Assembly: GCF_046098205.1 (NCBI RefSeq)
Contig: NZ_JBJURJ010000004.1
Location: 186,001 to 250,000 of the forward strand
Source: Paenibacillus_AR mesotrionivorans
GTDB lineage: Bacteria > Bacillota > Bacilli > Paenibacillales > NBRC-103111
Reading direction: 5' to 3'
Length of the DNA stretch: 64,000 bases
Part shown: one piece after another, positions 43,332 to 50,258 of the stretch
How positions within the stretch are numbered: position 1 is the stretch's first letter
Layout: each line of letters starts with the position of its first letter
Position numbers and translations under genes: made by a program
The notes under the pieces: model-generated
Database searches by the model: none
What the model saw: the letters and a program-made list of their open reading frames with translations, nothing else
Told to the model about the DNA's origin: nothing

Positions 43332-43771
43332 GGATTCGAATAGCGGAAACGGATTTCCGCTATTCGAATCCTTGGTTTGTGAAACGGGGGATAACGGAAG
43401 CACATTTCCGTTATCCCCCGTTTTTGGTGGGGCGCCGGCCCATGGGGGAGGGAATAGCGGAAGAGGGCTTCCGCTATTCCAGGGCCGCGGGCCGCGTGGG
43501 GGCTCATAGCGGAAAGGTGCTTCCGCTATGGGCCCAGCGCAGCCTGCAGCTAAGGACCCCGCCGCGGCAGCATAACGGATAGCGGAAGGCTGATGGCCGC
43601 TATTTTGCCCGATAAACAGCAAACAAGCGAATAACGGAAGGGTATCTTCCGCTATTCGCTTGTTTTGATGCTCGCAGAGCCTTGGGTGGGCTCAATAGCG
43701 GAAGACCTCCTTCCGCTATAACCCTTCGCAGGCCTGTCGGTTGAAGATAGCGGAAGAATCCCTTCCGCTAT
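43332..43771. repeat. Array of eight hairpins with ATAGCGGAAG core (subfamily C)
   Basis: Eight inverted repeats of the form ATAGCGGAAG-loop-CTTCCGCTAT (or ATAACGGAA) have centres at about 43351, 43402, 43465, 43517, 43591, 43643, 43707 and 43759. Spacing alternates between 51-52 bp and 63-74 bp, so they form four pairs. Some stems extend further: copy 1 is an 18-bp perfect stem (43332-43349 with 43354-43371). Copy 6 keeps a compensating-like A-C mismatch. The array fills a convergent gap. Confidence 0.92.
43382..43425 (+). terminator. Terminator formed by the second hairpin of the array
   Basis: AAACGGGGGATAACGGAA (43382-43399) pairs with its exact complement (43406-43423) and ends in five T. 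It probably terminates the FAD oxidoreductase gene. Confidence 0.7.
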
Positions 43772-43931
43772 TGACCTTCGCATGTGCTTTACCGGATACA
43801 GTTAGCGGACGCGCCTCCAAGTTCCCGTTGCCAGCATCCGATCCACGCCTTCAGCGTAGCCATCCGCTCTTGCACTCCGGTCCACGCTTCCGGCGCAGCC
43901 GCCCGCTCTTGCCCCTCAGCTGCCCTTACCC

Positions 43932-44798
43932 TCAGCCCTTAGCCTCCGCCACCAGCTTGGGCAGCGCCTCCGCCACGGGAGTGGCCGGACGGCCCAGCAG
44001 CTTTTCGAAGTCGCTGCTGGCTCCGTCCAGGGAGCCCTTGCGGATGTCGGCTTGGATGGCCACCAGCATGGGAATGACGAAGTCCGGCACACCGGCGCCC
44101 TTCATAATCTCGCCGTAAGTGGCGTCATCCACCTGCTGCACCGGAACCTCCTTGCCCAACACGGTTCCCAAAGCAGCGGCAAATTCCCCTTGGGTCAGCG
44201 GCTTGCCGGACAGCTCATAGATGGAGTTCTCATGCCCGCTGCCTGCCAGCACAGCTGCTGCTGCCTCCGCATAATCCTCCCGCAGCGCCCATCCAACTCT
44301 GCCCTCGCCTGCGGAGGTTACCCACGGTGCTCCCGCCAGCACACCTTGGATGCTGGACAGCTCATTTTCCAGATACCAGTTGTTGCGCAGGAAGGAGTAA
44401 GGGATGCCGGTGGCCTGAATAGCCTTCTCCGTGTGGCTGTGGACCGGGGCCAGGAACAGAGTGCTTTCCTGGGCATTGCCCACGCTGGTATATGCGATAA
44501 AGCCCACCTTGGCTTTGGCTGCGGCTTCAACGGCATGGGTATGTTGGCGGATGCGGGTTTCGTTGTCCCCGTCTGCGGAGATGATCAAGAGCCGGTCAAT
44601 GCCGGCGAAGGCCTTCTCCAGTGTCTCCGGCTGGTCAAAGTCGCCATGCCGCACTTCAATCCCCAAGCTGCGGAGTCCCTCGGCTTTTTGCGGATTGCGG
44701 ACACTGACGGCCAGTTGATCCGCAGGAACCTTCTTCAAGAGAGCTTCCACCACTTTGGAGCCCAGTTTACCGGTTGCGCCTGTCACAAGAATTTTCAT
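43932..44798 (-). CDS. NmrA-type NAD(P)H-binding quinone reductase (QorB-like)
   Basis: This 288-residue atypical short-chain dehydrogenase begins MKILVTGATGKLGSKVVEALL with the NAD(P) loop, followed by VSVRNPQKAEGL and RHGDFDQPETLEKAFAGIDRLLIIS. It closely resembles QorB/YtfG-type quinone oxidoreductases of the NmrA family. AGGAGG lies 9 bases before the ATG. Its promoter region holds a palindrome very like the one upstream of the Rrf2-family gene just before it, so that regulator probably controls it in response to quinones or electrophiles. Confidence 0.9.
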   Translation of the reverse strand: MKILVTGATGKLGSKVVEALLKKVPADQLAVSVRNPQKAEGLRSLGIEVRHGDFDQPETLEKAFAGIDRLLIISADGDNETRIRQHTHAVEAAAKAKVGFIAYTSVGNAQESTLFLAPVHSHTEKAIQATGIPYSFLRNNWYLENELSSIQGVLAGAPWVTSAGEGRVGWALREDYAEAAAAVLAGSGHENSIYELSGKPLTQGEFAAALGTVLGKEVPVQQVDDATYGEIMKGAGVPDFVIPMLVAIQADIRKGSLDGASSDFEKLLGRPATPVAEALPKLVAEAKG

Positions 44799-44833
44799 GT
44801 TTCTATTCCTCCTAAAATATGATGGTGTATTTT

Positions 44834-44856
44834 GTTATAACTTGATTGGTTACAAC
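44834..44856 (-). promoter_or_regulatory. Rrf2-type operator before the NmrA-type gene
   Basis: Arms GTTATAACTT and TGGTTACAAC around a 3-bp centre form a partial palindrome. It matches the site at 45382-45404 in length, spacing and outer bases (GTTRTAAC). Confidence 0.6.
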
Positions 44857-44862
44857 AAGTCT

Positions 44863-44893
44863 ATAAAAAATGCTTCAACAAAGAAGCATTTTG
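44863..44893. terminator. Terminator of the Rrf2-family gene
   Basis: AAAATGCTTC (44867-44876) pairs with GAAGCATTTT (44883-44892). On the minus strand the stem is followed by TTTTTT. Confidence 0.8.
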
Positions 44894-44948
44894 GCAAAAC
44901 CATTCTTCATGATAACGGACCGCGGCAATAACCGCTTCTGTTCTAAGC

Positions 44949-45368
44949 TTACTCTTGGAATTGGCATACAAGCTGATCCAGAGTAACACCGGATAACTGC
45001 CGCTCCATAGCCAATTGCGCCGCTTGGAACTCGGCCTGGAGGACGTTCTCGATATTGCGTCCAACGGGGCACTTGATGTTGGAATTCACATGGATTCCGA
45101 ACAGCTGCTCCTCCTCGGCCGCGTCCACCGCCCGGAATACGTCCAATAGGGTAATCTCCTCCGGACTGCGCAGCAGGTACGCACCGCCTACGCCGGGCCT
45201 AACATCCACCAGCCCCGCCTTCTTCAGCATGCCCATAATTCTGCGGATCACCACAGGATTCGTGTTCACACTACCGGCGATAAAATCCCCCGTGCATTCC
45301 TGGGGCACCATCGAAATGAGGCATAGGGTATGGACAGCCATGGATAACCGTGTGCTTATTTGCTTCAT
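44949..45368 (-). CDS. Rrf2 family regulator (HypR/YwnA-like)
   Basis: This 139-residue winged-helix protein of the Rrf2 family has MAVHTLCLISMVP, then SVNTNPVVIRRIMGMLKKAGLVDVRPGVGGAYLL as the DNA-binding part. It lacks a cysteine cluster for an iron-sulfur site. C16 lies near the position of the redox cysteine of HypR, so it may sense electrophiles or oxidants by thiol chemistry. The ATG at 45368 follows GGTGGTG. It lies upstream of the NmrA-type gene on the same strand, and both have a matching palindrome in front of them. Confidence 0.87.
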   Translation of the reverse strand: MKQISTRLSMAVHTLCLISMVPQECTGDFIAGSVNTNPVVIRRIMGMLKKAGLVDVRPGVGGAYLLRSPEEITLLDVFRAVDAAEEEQLFGIHVNSNIKCPVGRNIENVLQAEFQAAQLAMERQLSGVTLDQLVCQFQE

Positions 45369-45381
45369 GTATGTCACCACC

Positions 45382-45404
45382 GTTGTAACTAGTATAGTTA
45401 TAAC
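45382..45404 (-). promoter_or_regulatory. Autoregulatory palindrome of the Rrf2-family gene
   Basis: GTTGTAACTA and TAGTTATAAC flank GTA; the arms match at 9 of 10 positions. The site is 14 bp upstream of the start codon. Confidence 0.65.
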
Positions 45405-45573
45405 AAGGACGGATGTCAACCCAACACAGTATTCCGTTTCCCTACAGGTTTTCATTCAATTCCTGCTGATGGGCGCATATATTAAAGAACGCTCCACGCA
45501 TGCGCAGGGAACGAAGTCGGGAGAGGCATGCTGCCGGGCGGAGGAGGCATTTTTGTGCTCGGGAGGGTATGCA

Positions 45574-46311
45574 ATGGATTATATGGATATGCTGGCGAAG
45601 CTGGGAATTGGCAATGCCCATCCCGGCGGGTATGCAGGGACCCTGCGGCTTATCACCCATTTTGGCTTCGGGCATGGCCAGTCCGTGCTGGAGGTAGGCT
45701 GCGGAACCGGACGGACGGCCTGCCGCCTGGCAGCATTGGGCTGTCATGTAACAGCGGTGGACAGCCATCCGGTCATGCTGGAGAAAGCGGAGAAACGCGC
45801 CGCCGCGGAGGGGGCCCGTATCTGTTGGCTGCGGGGAGAGGCGGAGCGGCTGCCTTGTCCTGACAACAGCTTTGACCGGGTGCTGGTGGAATCGGTAACC
45901 GTATTTGCGGACGCGGGGAAGGCGGTTTCCGAATATCTCCGCGTTCTGAAGCCGGGAGGGTTACTGCTGGACCGGGAGCTGTTGGCAGCGGGGCCCCTTC
46001 CGGGAGAGCTGGCGGCGGAGCTGGCAGGCAGCTACGGGATCGGGCATTTGCGTACAGCGGAGGAATGGAGGCGGCTGCTGGAGGAAACAGGCTTCGGTGA
46101 AACGGGAATTTGGGATCACCGTTCCATGACGCCCCAACTCTGGGAGGATGTTGTGATGTTTCCGGACACCCACCAGTTTGCGGACCGGGATCTGGGACGT
46201 TTCCCCACCTTATGGGAAACCGCCCGCCGTTACGAGGAATTGATGAATGCTAACCAGGCTTTGTTTGAGCATGGGGCGATCATCGGGCGCAAGCGGCAGG
46301 CGGGTATTTAA
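45574..46311 (+). CDS. Class I SAM-dependent methyltransferase
   Basis: This 245-residue methyltransferase has motif I VLEVGCGTGRTACRLAALG, the acidic motif VTAVDSHPVMLEKAE, GEAERLPCPDNSFDRVLVES and RVLKPGGLLLDRE. The C-terminal part (about 150-245) is helical and may bind the substrate, which is unknown. The ATG at 45574 follows GGGAGGG by 7 bases. It is divergent from the Rrf2-family gene. Confidence 0.88.
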   Translation: MDYMDMLAKLGIGNAHPGGYAGTLRLITHFGFGHGQSVLEVGCGTGRTACRLAALGCHVTAVDSHPVMLEKAEKRAAAEGARICWLRGEAERLPCPDNSFDRVLVESVTVFADAGKAVSEYLRVLKPGGLLLDRELLAAGPLPGELAAELAGSYGIGHLRTAEEWRRLLEETGFGETGIWDHRSMTPQLWEDVVMFPDTHQFADRDLGRFPTLWETARRYEELMNANQALFEHGAIIGRKRQAGI

Positions 46312-46369
46312 GCGGAGCTTACCATCCCGAACACATTTGGCAGTCTGTTTAACCGATGTCACGGCTTCA

Positions 46370-46597
46370 TTACAGCATCTTGTTTTTGCGCATCAGCTTC
46401 AGCACCTTGCCGAAGGAATAGTCCGGGGATCCGTACAGCTTCATCAGATCCTCGGACCAGTCTGGAGCCGTCCCCGCCCGCGCATGTTTGCGCAGGGTTT
46501 TCATGGACCCCTTCAGCCTGGCCCTTTCCTTCTCCAGCTCCTTCCTGAGCGTGGTCATGCCCTTCATGGCATCACGGGCTTCTTTTTTGCTGATCAT
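46370..46597 (-). CDS. Small basic helical protein, 75 aa
   Basis: A 75-residue protein, highly charged, probably one long helix (ISKKEARDAMKGMTTLRKELEKERARLKGSMKTLRKHAR) and a short end with DLMKLYGSPDYSFGKVLKLM. AAAGGAG lies 12 bases upstream. Not recognised. The amphipathic pattern could support a coiled coil. Confidence 0.65.
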   Translation of the reverse strand: MISKKEARDAMKGMTTLRKELEKERARLKGSMKTLRKHARAGTAPDWSEDLMKLYGSPDYSFGKVLKLMRKNKML

Positions 46598-46637
46598 GGC
46601 TGTTTAGCTCCTTTACAGGTATTTTCACCGGACATAT

Positions 46638-46671
46638 GAAAAAGCGGCTGCCCGAAGGCAAGCCGCTTTAC
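46638..46671. terminator. Bidirectional terminator
   Basis: AAAGCGGCT-GCC pairs with GGC-AAGCCGCTTT around a CGAA tetraloop. A and T runs flank both sides. It serves the small YjcZ-like gene. Confidence 0.8.
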
Positions 46672-46682
46672 CGGTTTATACA

Positions 46683-46775
46683 TTACAGGATAAACGGGCG
46701 GGAGATGATAACCAGCAGAATGAACAGAACCAGAATAAATCCAGTCGAGGTGTAAAGCCCGGCGGCTGCGCTCAT
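46683..46775 (-). CDS. YjcZ-like small sporulation membrane peptide
   Basis: A 30-residue peptide with a single helix GFILVLFILLVIIS, preceded by MSAAAGLYTST. This resembles the YjcZ family of tiny spore-former proteins (GFALIVVLFILLIIVG type). AAAGGAGG lies 8 bases before the ATG. Upstream on the minus strand is CATAAGATA, a full match to the sigma-K -10 pattern CATANNNTA, which supports late mother-cell expression. Confidence 0.75.
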   Translation of the reverse strand: MSAAAGLYTSTGFILVLFILLVIISRPFIL

Positions 46776-46807
46776 GGTTCCTTCCTCCTTTCGTTCTTGA
46801 TCTGCTG

Positions 46808-46835
46808 TATCTTATGCGGAGGAAGGCACCTGTGC
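46808..46835 (-). promoter_or_regulatory. Sigma-K-like promoter of the YjcZ-like gene
   Basis: On the minus strand CATAAGATA (46816 to 46808) fits CATANNNTA. A GCACA lies 14 bases upstream and could provide the AC of the -35 element. Confidence 0.5.
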
Positions 46836-46897
46836 ATGGTTATCTGTCCCGGTTTGGCGGGCTGCTGTTACTTTTGGGCGGTTGTACCGTAAGATAT

Positions 46898-47362
46898 CTA
46901 CCCACCCGGCTGCCCGGTGGAGGCTTCCCCGGCCAGAGCGCTGGTGCCTCCTCCGGACTCCGCCAGCCCCTGGTAGGGCTCCTGCTCCTTGGCTTCCTCG
47001 GCTGTATCATATTGCCGGATATGGTAGGTCCGGTTTTCCAGATCGACGAGCTTGGAACTGCCAATCTGCAAAACCGCCGCCGCGGATAACCCGTAAATGG
47101 ACACCGTGCCCACCCGGATTTCCCGGCAGGCATCCCGTCTGTTCATCGTTACCTCTCCACCGGGTGTAATGACCGGGAACTCGCGGTTATAAAACGGATA
47201 CCCGCTCCAGTCATCCCCCTCGCTGCCCCGAAAGTTGGCTGTTTCCTGCTGCACTGCCAGCACCCGGGACGCCGCCGCCATTCCCAGGGAATCCCCGAAC
47301 TGCACAATGGAGCTGATTTGGCTGGAGATAATCCGGACCCCGCCGACTATGGAGGTCCGCAT
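46898..47362 (-). CDS. gerPE: Spore germination protein GerPE-like
   Basis: This 154-residue protein is the last of a gerP-like operon. It has the GerPE pattern VGGVRIISSQISSIVQFGDS near the N terminus and a long middle with GYPFYNREFPVITPG and AACREIRVGTVSIYGLSAAAVLQIG-type sequence. GerP proteins are made late in the mother cell and help germinants cross the coat to reach inner receptors. It follows gerPD by 2 bp. No gerPF-like gene follows; the next gene is the YjcZ-like peptide. Confidence 0.85.
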   Translation of the reverse strand: MRTSIVGGVRIISSQISSIVQFGDSLGMAAASRVLAVQQETANFRGSEGDDWSGYPFYNREFPVITPGGEVTMNRRDACREIRVGTVSIYGLSAAAVLQIGSSKLVDLENRTYHIRQYDTAEEAKEQEPYQGLAESGGGTSALAGEASTGQPGG

Positions 47363-47364
47363 GG

Positions 47365-47553
47365 TCAGGTCGACCCTTCCGAGGCAAAAGGCACCAGCGG
47401 GCCGATAATCAGGGACTCCGCAGGGGTGTCAAAAACGGAGGAGGCGGTAATTGCCTCCGTATCCCCGATGAGCACCACCGAGGCGCTGCCCACCCCGACG
47501 ATATGGATGCTGCCTACCTGCAGCCCGTTATTGGTCACATTCATCTCAATCAT
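47365..47553 (-). CDS. gerPD: Spore germination protein GerPD-like
   Basis: A 62-residue protein with the GerPD features NVTNNGLQVGSIHIVGVGSASVVLIGD followed by PAESLIIGPLVPF. It overlaps the gerPC stop codon by 4 bp (ATGA), so translation is coupled. AAAGGAG lies 8 bases upstream. Same proposed role in coat permeability as its neighbours. Confidence 0.88.
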   Translation of the reverse strand: MIEMNVTNNGLQVGSIHIVGVGSASVVLIGDTEAITASSVFDTPAESLIIGPLVPFASEGST

Positions 47554-48236
47554 GAAGGACTCTCCTTTCCATATCCGGCAAAAAAGCTCCTGAGACCGTC
47601 GCGCACATCCTGTCTGACCTTCTCCACGACGGGAGCGGCATCCGCTGCCGCCGCATTCTCAGCAAAGGGATGCTCCTTTATATATAGCATAAAGCGCTGC
47701 TCCGCCTGCCGGGACAGGTCCTCGATAATCCGTTCCCGCAGCTCCGGAACCAGCGGAATGCCGGCTTCGTCCGCCGCCTCTTCAATATCCCGGGGTAAAT
47801 CCTGCCGCAGATAGTCCTGCATGGAAGCCATAGCCTGGGTGTATGCCTGGTCGGGGGAGGCTGGACCGGACAACTGGAGATCCTTGGCATCCACATTGGC
47901 TGCCTGCAGATCCTCAATCAGCCCTTGCGCTCCGTGGGCCAAGCCGATATGTAAGGAGCCCGACAGCGTATCCACCTTCAGCTGCTCGAACCTGTATTCG
48001 ATTTTATCGATGCGGGTGGAGGGCTGATTCTGAAGGTCGGTAACACTTGCCTCCAGTCCGTCCAAGGCGGGGGCAAGACGGGCCAACTCCCGTTCCACCG
48101 CCTTCAGCTGCGCCGACAAACCGGCTACGGACTGCTCCAGTCCCGCCAGCCGTTCTTCGGTTTGGATTTGTTTCTGGGCCATCCATCCCAACCGCCGCAG
48201 GATCTCCTGAAGATGCCATAGCAGCACCGGGTCCAT
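47550..48236 (-). CDS. gerPC: Spore germination protein GerPC-like
   Basis: This 228-residue protein has an N-terminal coiled coil (QEILRRLGWMAQKQIQTEERLAGLEQSVAGL, to about 75) and a C-terminal part with KIEYRFEQLKVDTLSGSLHIGLAHG, the conserved GerPC block, and IEDLSRQAEQRFMLYIKEH. It is the scaffold-like member of the GerP set. The ATG at 48236 has GAGGGGG 8 bases upstream; an earlier ATG seven codons upstream has none. Confidence 0.88.
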   Translation of the reverse strand: MDPVLLWHLQEILRRLGWMAQKQIQTEERLAGLEQSVAGLSAQLKAVERELARLAPALDGLEASVTDLQNQPSTRIDKIEYRFEQLKVDTLSGSLHIGLAHGAQGLIEDLQAANVDAKDLQLSGPASPDQAYTQAMASMQDYLRQDLPRDIEEAADEAGIPLVPELRERIIEDLSRQAEQRFMLYIKEHPFAENAAAADAAPVVEKVRQDVRDGLRSFFAGYGKESPS

Positions 48237-48282
48237 CCCAACACCCCCTCGTCTCATGTGTACGCCCGGGAGGCGGGAACTA

Positions 48283-48531
48283 TTACTTCATCGGAGCTTC
48301 ATGGTAACGCAGCGCAGGCAGGGGCACCAAGGGCACGGAGGGCAGCGCCGACTGGGGCGCGGAAACCGTGTCCCCCAATTCGGGAGCCGGTGAGGTGAAC
48401 CCTCCTGTGTTGAAGTTGTTGGACAAGCTTTTGACCAGACCGGCCGATCCGACCTGGAAAACCGAGGAATTGGCCAATGAGCTGATGGTCAGGCTGCGGA
48501 TAGTGATGGTCTGGTACACATTCACAATCAT
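48283..48531 (-). CDS. gerPB: Spore germination protein GerPB-like
   Basis: An 82-residue protein with the GerPB pattern MIVNVYQTITIRSLTISSLANSSVFQVGSAG and a Pro/Ser-rich end. It overlaps the gerPA-like stop codon by 4 bp. Its size and place (second) fit the gerP operon of Bacillus. Confidence 0.88.
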   Translation of the reverse strand: MIVNVYQTITIRSLTISSLANSSVFQVGSAGLVKSLSNNFNTGGFTSPAPELGDTVSAPQSALPSVPLVPLPALRYHEAPMK

Positions 48532-48755
48532 GGCGACGCCACCTTGCTGTTGGAGGCATCTACCAGATCGGGGTCGTTGGTGTTGGTGGAGCTCAAGCCG
48601 TTATTGGTGACCGGCAGGTCACCTGTTATGAAGGAGCCGGAGCCGGCAAAGGTTTTGGTGCTGCTGGTGGGGGAGAGGAACACAGCGTCACCGAATTGGA
48701 CGATGGAGCTGGAGCCTACGCTCACGATTTTGACATAACCGACAATGGCGGGCAT
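48528..48755 (-). CDS. gerPA: Spore germination protein GerPA/GerPF-like
   Basis: A 75-residue protein of the GerPA/GerPF family: MPAIVGYVKIVSVGSSSIVQFGDA, SPTSSTKTFAGSGSFITGD and TNTNDPDLVD. It is the first gene of the operon, the place of gerPA, but GerPF shares the same fold and VQFGD resembles the GerPF form. As no second copy is seen, it may do both jobs. AAAGGAG lies 8 bases before the ATG and a sigma-K-type promoter lies upstream. Confidence 0.88.
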   Translation of the reverse strand: MPAIVGYVKIVSVGSSSIVQFGDAVFLSPTSSTKTFAGSGSFITGDLPVTNNGLSSTNTNDPDLVDASNSKVASP

Positions 48756-48798
48756 GCAGCATTCTCCTTTCCGCGCTGGCGTTAAATACGTTGTGACT

Positions 48799-48828
48799 TA
48801 GTATATGTGGGTGAACGCCCAGATGTGC
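48799..48828 (-). promoter_or_regulatory. Sigma-K promoter of the gerP-like operon
   Basis: On the minus strand GCACA (48828 to 48824), a 16-base spacer and CATATACTA (48807 to 48799) match the sigma-K consensus (GMACA, 16-17 bp, CATANNNTA) fully. Confidence 0.75.
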
Positions 48829-48869
48829 CGCTTTTTGCCCGGCGGAGTGTGGCATATGCCCATTCTGCG

Positions 48870-48878
48870 CATAGAATA
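48870..48878 (+). promoter_or_regulatory. Possible sigma-K -10 element of the GerT-like gene
   Basis: CATAGAATA matches CATANNNTA, but no good -35 AC is seen at the right distance. It would face the gerP promoter, about 60 bp apart. Confidence 0.35.
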
Positions 48879-48939
48879 ATCTAAGATGAAGGCTGTTCTG
48901 GCCAAAAATTCCATCAGAATGCGGAAATGGGGGGGCACC

Positions 48940-49446
48940 ATGGCACAACGGGGAAAGAGCGGCCCGGATTGGGGCGGAATGGAGCAGTTTATGGGCGGGC
49001 ATTTCCCGTTCATGAACGATAAAATCAAAAAGAAAATGGGAGCGGGCGGCACGGACTGGGTGGAGGAGTATGTCCAGGATGTGCTGAAGAAGTCTTTTTC
49101 CCAGCGGACAGGGTCCTTTTTCCCCGAGGAGAGCGCCCGCGCGGAAACCTCCGAATCGAGCCAGGGGCTGGATTATGATTACGAAACCTTCGAAACTCAT
49201 AATAATGTCATCGTCCGGATCACCGTTCCGGAGGATGTGCAGGTGAAGAACGTGCGTCTATATGCAGGCAGTATGCAGCTGAAGGTGGAGCAGGATCCCA
49301 CACGAAGCAGCATGTACATCCCGCTGCCGTCGGAGGTGGACGGAGGCAGTGTCAAGGCCAGCCTGAAGGACCGGGTGCTGGAGGTGCGCTGCCCCCGCCG
49401 GCAGGAGGCGGAGGTTTTCCAGGAGGTGCGGGTCCGGTTTCTGTAG
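48940..49446 (+). CDS. Hsp20-like spore protein (GerT/CotM type)
   Basis: This 168-residue protein has an alpha-crystallin/Hsp20-like domain in the second half (VIVRITVPEDVQVKNVRLYAGSMQLKVEQDP, GSVKASLKDRVLEVRCPR) and an N-terminal helical part with FPFMNDKIKKKMG. GerT and CotM of Bacillus are spore-coat proteins of this type. It is divergent from the gerP-like operon with a short shared promoter region, which supports a role in coat assembly or germination. The ribosome site is GGGGGG, 4 bases before the ATG. Confidence 0.78.
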   Translation: MAQRGKSGPDWGGMEQFMGGHFPFMNDKIKKKMGAGGTDWVEEYVQDVLKKSFSQRTGSFFPEESARAETSESSQGLDYDYETFETHNNVIVRITVPEDVQVKNVRLYAGSMQLKVEQDPTRSSMYIPLPSEVDGGSVKASLKDRVLEVRCPRRQEAEVFQEVRVRFL

Positions 49447-49536
49447 AAGTTGGGCGCCGAAACCGTCAACATTGCGGTGCAGATCGCTTATGATATACAA
49501 ACAGCCTGTGCAAAAGATCGAAAGCGGGGCAAGCGT

Positions 49537-49653
49537 ATGGACGAGGAACGCCAGGAGCAGTTTCAGGACGCCTATCTCATCATTGCGACGGTGGTTGTGT
49601 TTACGCTGCTGTTTGCCGGACGGGCGACGGAATTTTACGACGGGGATGATTAG
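49537..49653 (+). CDS. Small membrane protein, 38 aa
   Basis: A 38-residue protein with charged ends and one helix (AYLIIATVVVFTLLFAG), then RATEFYDGDD. The ribosome site is weak (GGGGC). It lies between the GerT-like gene and another small membrane protein gene, 12 bp before the latter, so a role in sporulation is possible. Confidence 0.55.
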   Translation: MDEERQEQFQDAYLIIATVVVFTLLFAGRATEFYDGDD

Positions 49654-49665
49654 GAGGCTGCCGCA

Positions 49666-49809
49666 ATGGCCGGTGGGGATGCCGTGGACAACGGCGATGA
49701 ATTCAAACGCAAGCTGCTGCTGGTGGTAGGCATTGTGGTGATACTCTCTTTTTTATATGGCTATGGGAAACCCGGTGGCACTACGGAAACCATAATTCCG
49801 GGAGGCTGA
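49666..49809 (+). CDS. Small membrane protein, 47 aa
   Basis: A 47-residue protein: charged N terminus (AGGDAVDNGDEFKRK), one helix (LLLVVGIVVILSFLYGYG) and a Gly/Thr-rich end. AGGAGG lies 7 bases before the ATG. It is in tight order with its neighbours and probably shares their transcript. Not recognised. Confidence 0.65.
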   Translation: MAGGDAVDNGDEFKRKLLLVVGIVVILSFLYGYGKPGGTTETIIPGG

Positions 49810-49844
49810 CCGGCGTTCCCGCTGAATCCGGTATTCCCGAGGGG

Positions 49845-50192
49845 TTGGATCTGGAGGGAGGGCAGGCAGAAGTGGCGGCGTACAGCGGTGGACAGAAGGG
49901 CAAGGGCTGCAGCAACGGCAAGCGGGGAAAGAACGGCAAACCGGACAAAGGCTCTCTGTTCCCGACAGGGTTGCCCCTTTCCTTAGGCAAGCTTTCGCCT
50001 CAGCAGCTGGCGGTGATTACAGCATTGTTGTCCAATGCCCTGAAGGTGGATTCGGTGCTGGTGGACCGGAACAAGGACCTGCAGATTGTCCTCACCGGAA
50101 CCCTCCGGCGGAAAACCAAAACCGACAAGCTGCTGGAGGAGCTGGAGGAAATCAATATCGGCGATCTGCTCGATGCCATCTCCAACCGCTGA
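49845..50192 (+). CDS. Hypothetical protein with basic low-complexity N terminus, 115 aa
   Basis: The N-terminal 35 residues are rich in Gly, Lys and Asn (SGGQKGKGCSNGKRGKNGKPDKG); the rest is helical (LSPQQLAVITALLSNALKV) with a short beta part (VDRNKDLQIVLTGTLRRK) and a C-terminal helix. It may be a spore-coat-associated protein given the neighbours. The start is uncertain: TTG at 49845 has only GAGGGG nearby, while GTG at 49872 follows GGGAGGG by 9 bases. No family recognised. Confidence 0.65.
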   Translation: MDLEGGQAEVAAYSGGQKGKGCSNGKRGKNGKPDKGSLFPTGLPLSLGKLSPQQLAVITALLSNALKVDSVLVDRNKDLQIVLTGTLRRKTKTDKLLEELEEINIGDLLDAISNR

Positions 50193-50258
50193 TGCCGGGG
50201 GGGAAGGCGCCGGGTTTTTCGGCGTTCTACCCGTCCTCCGGCACTTCCTGGTTCACCT

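Noticed and set aside
43332..43771. CRISPR array
   Set aside because: Repeats are palindromes with differing arms, spacers are uneven, and no cas gene is present.
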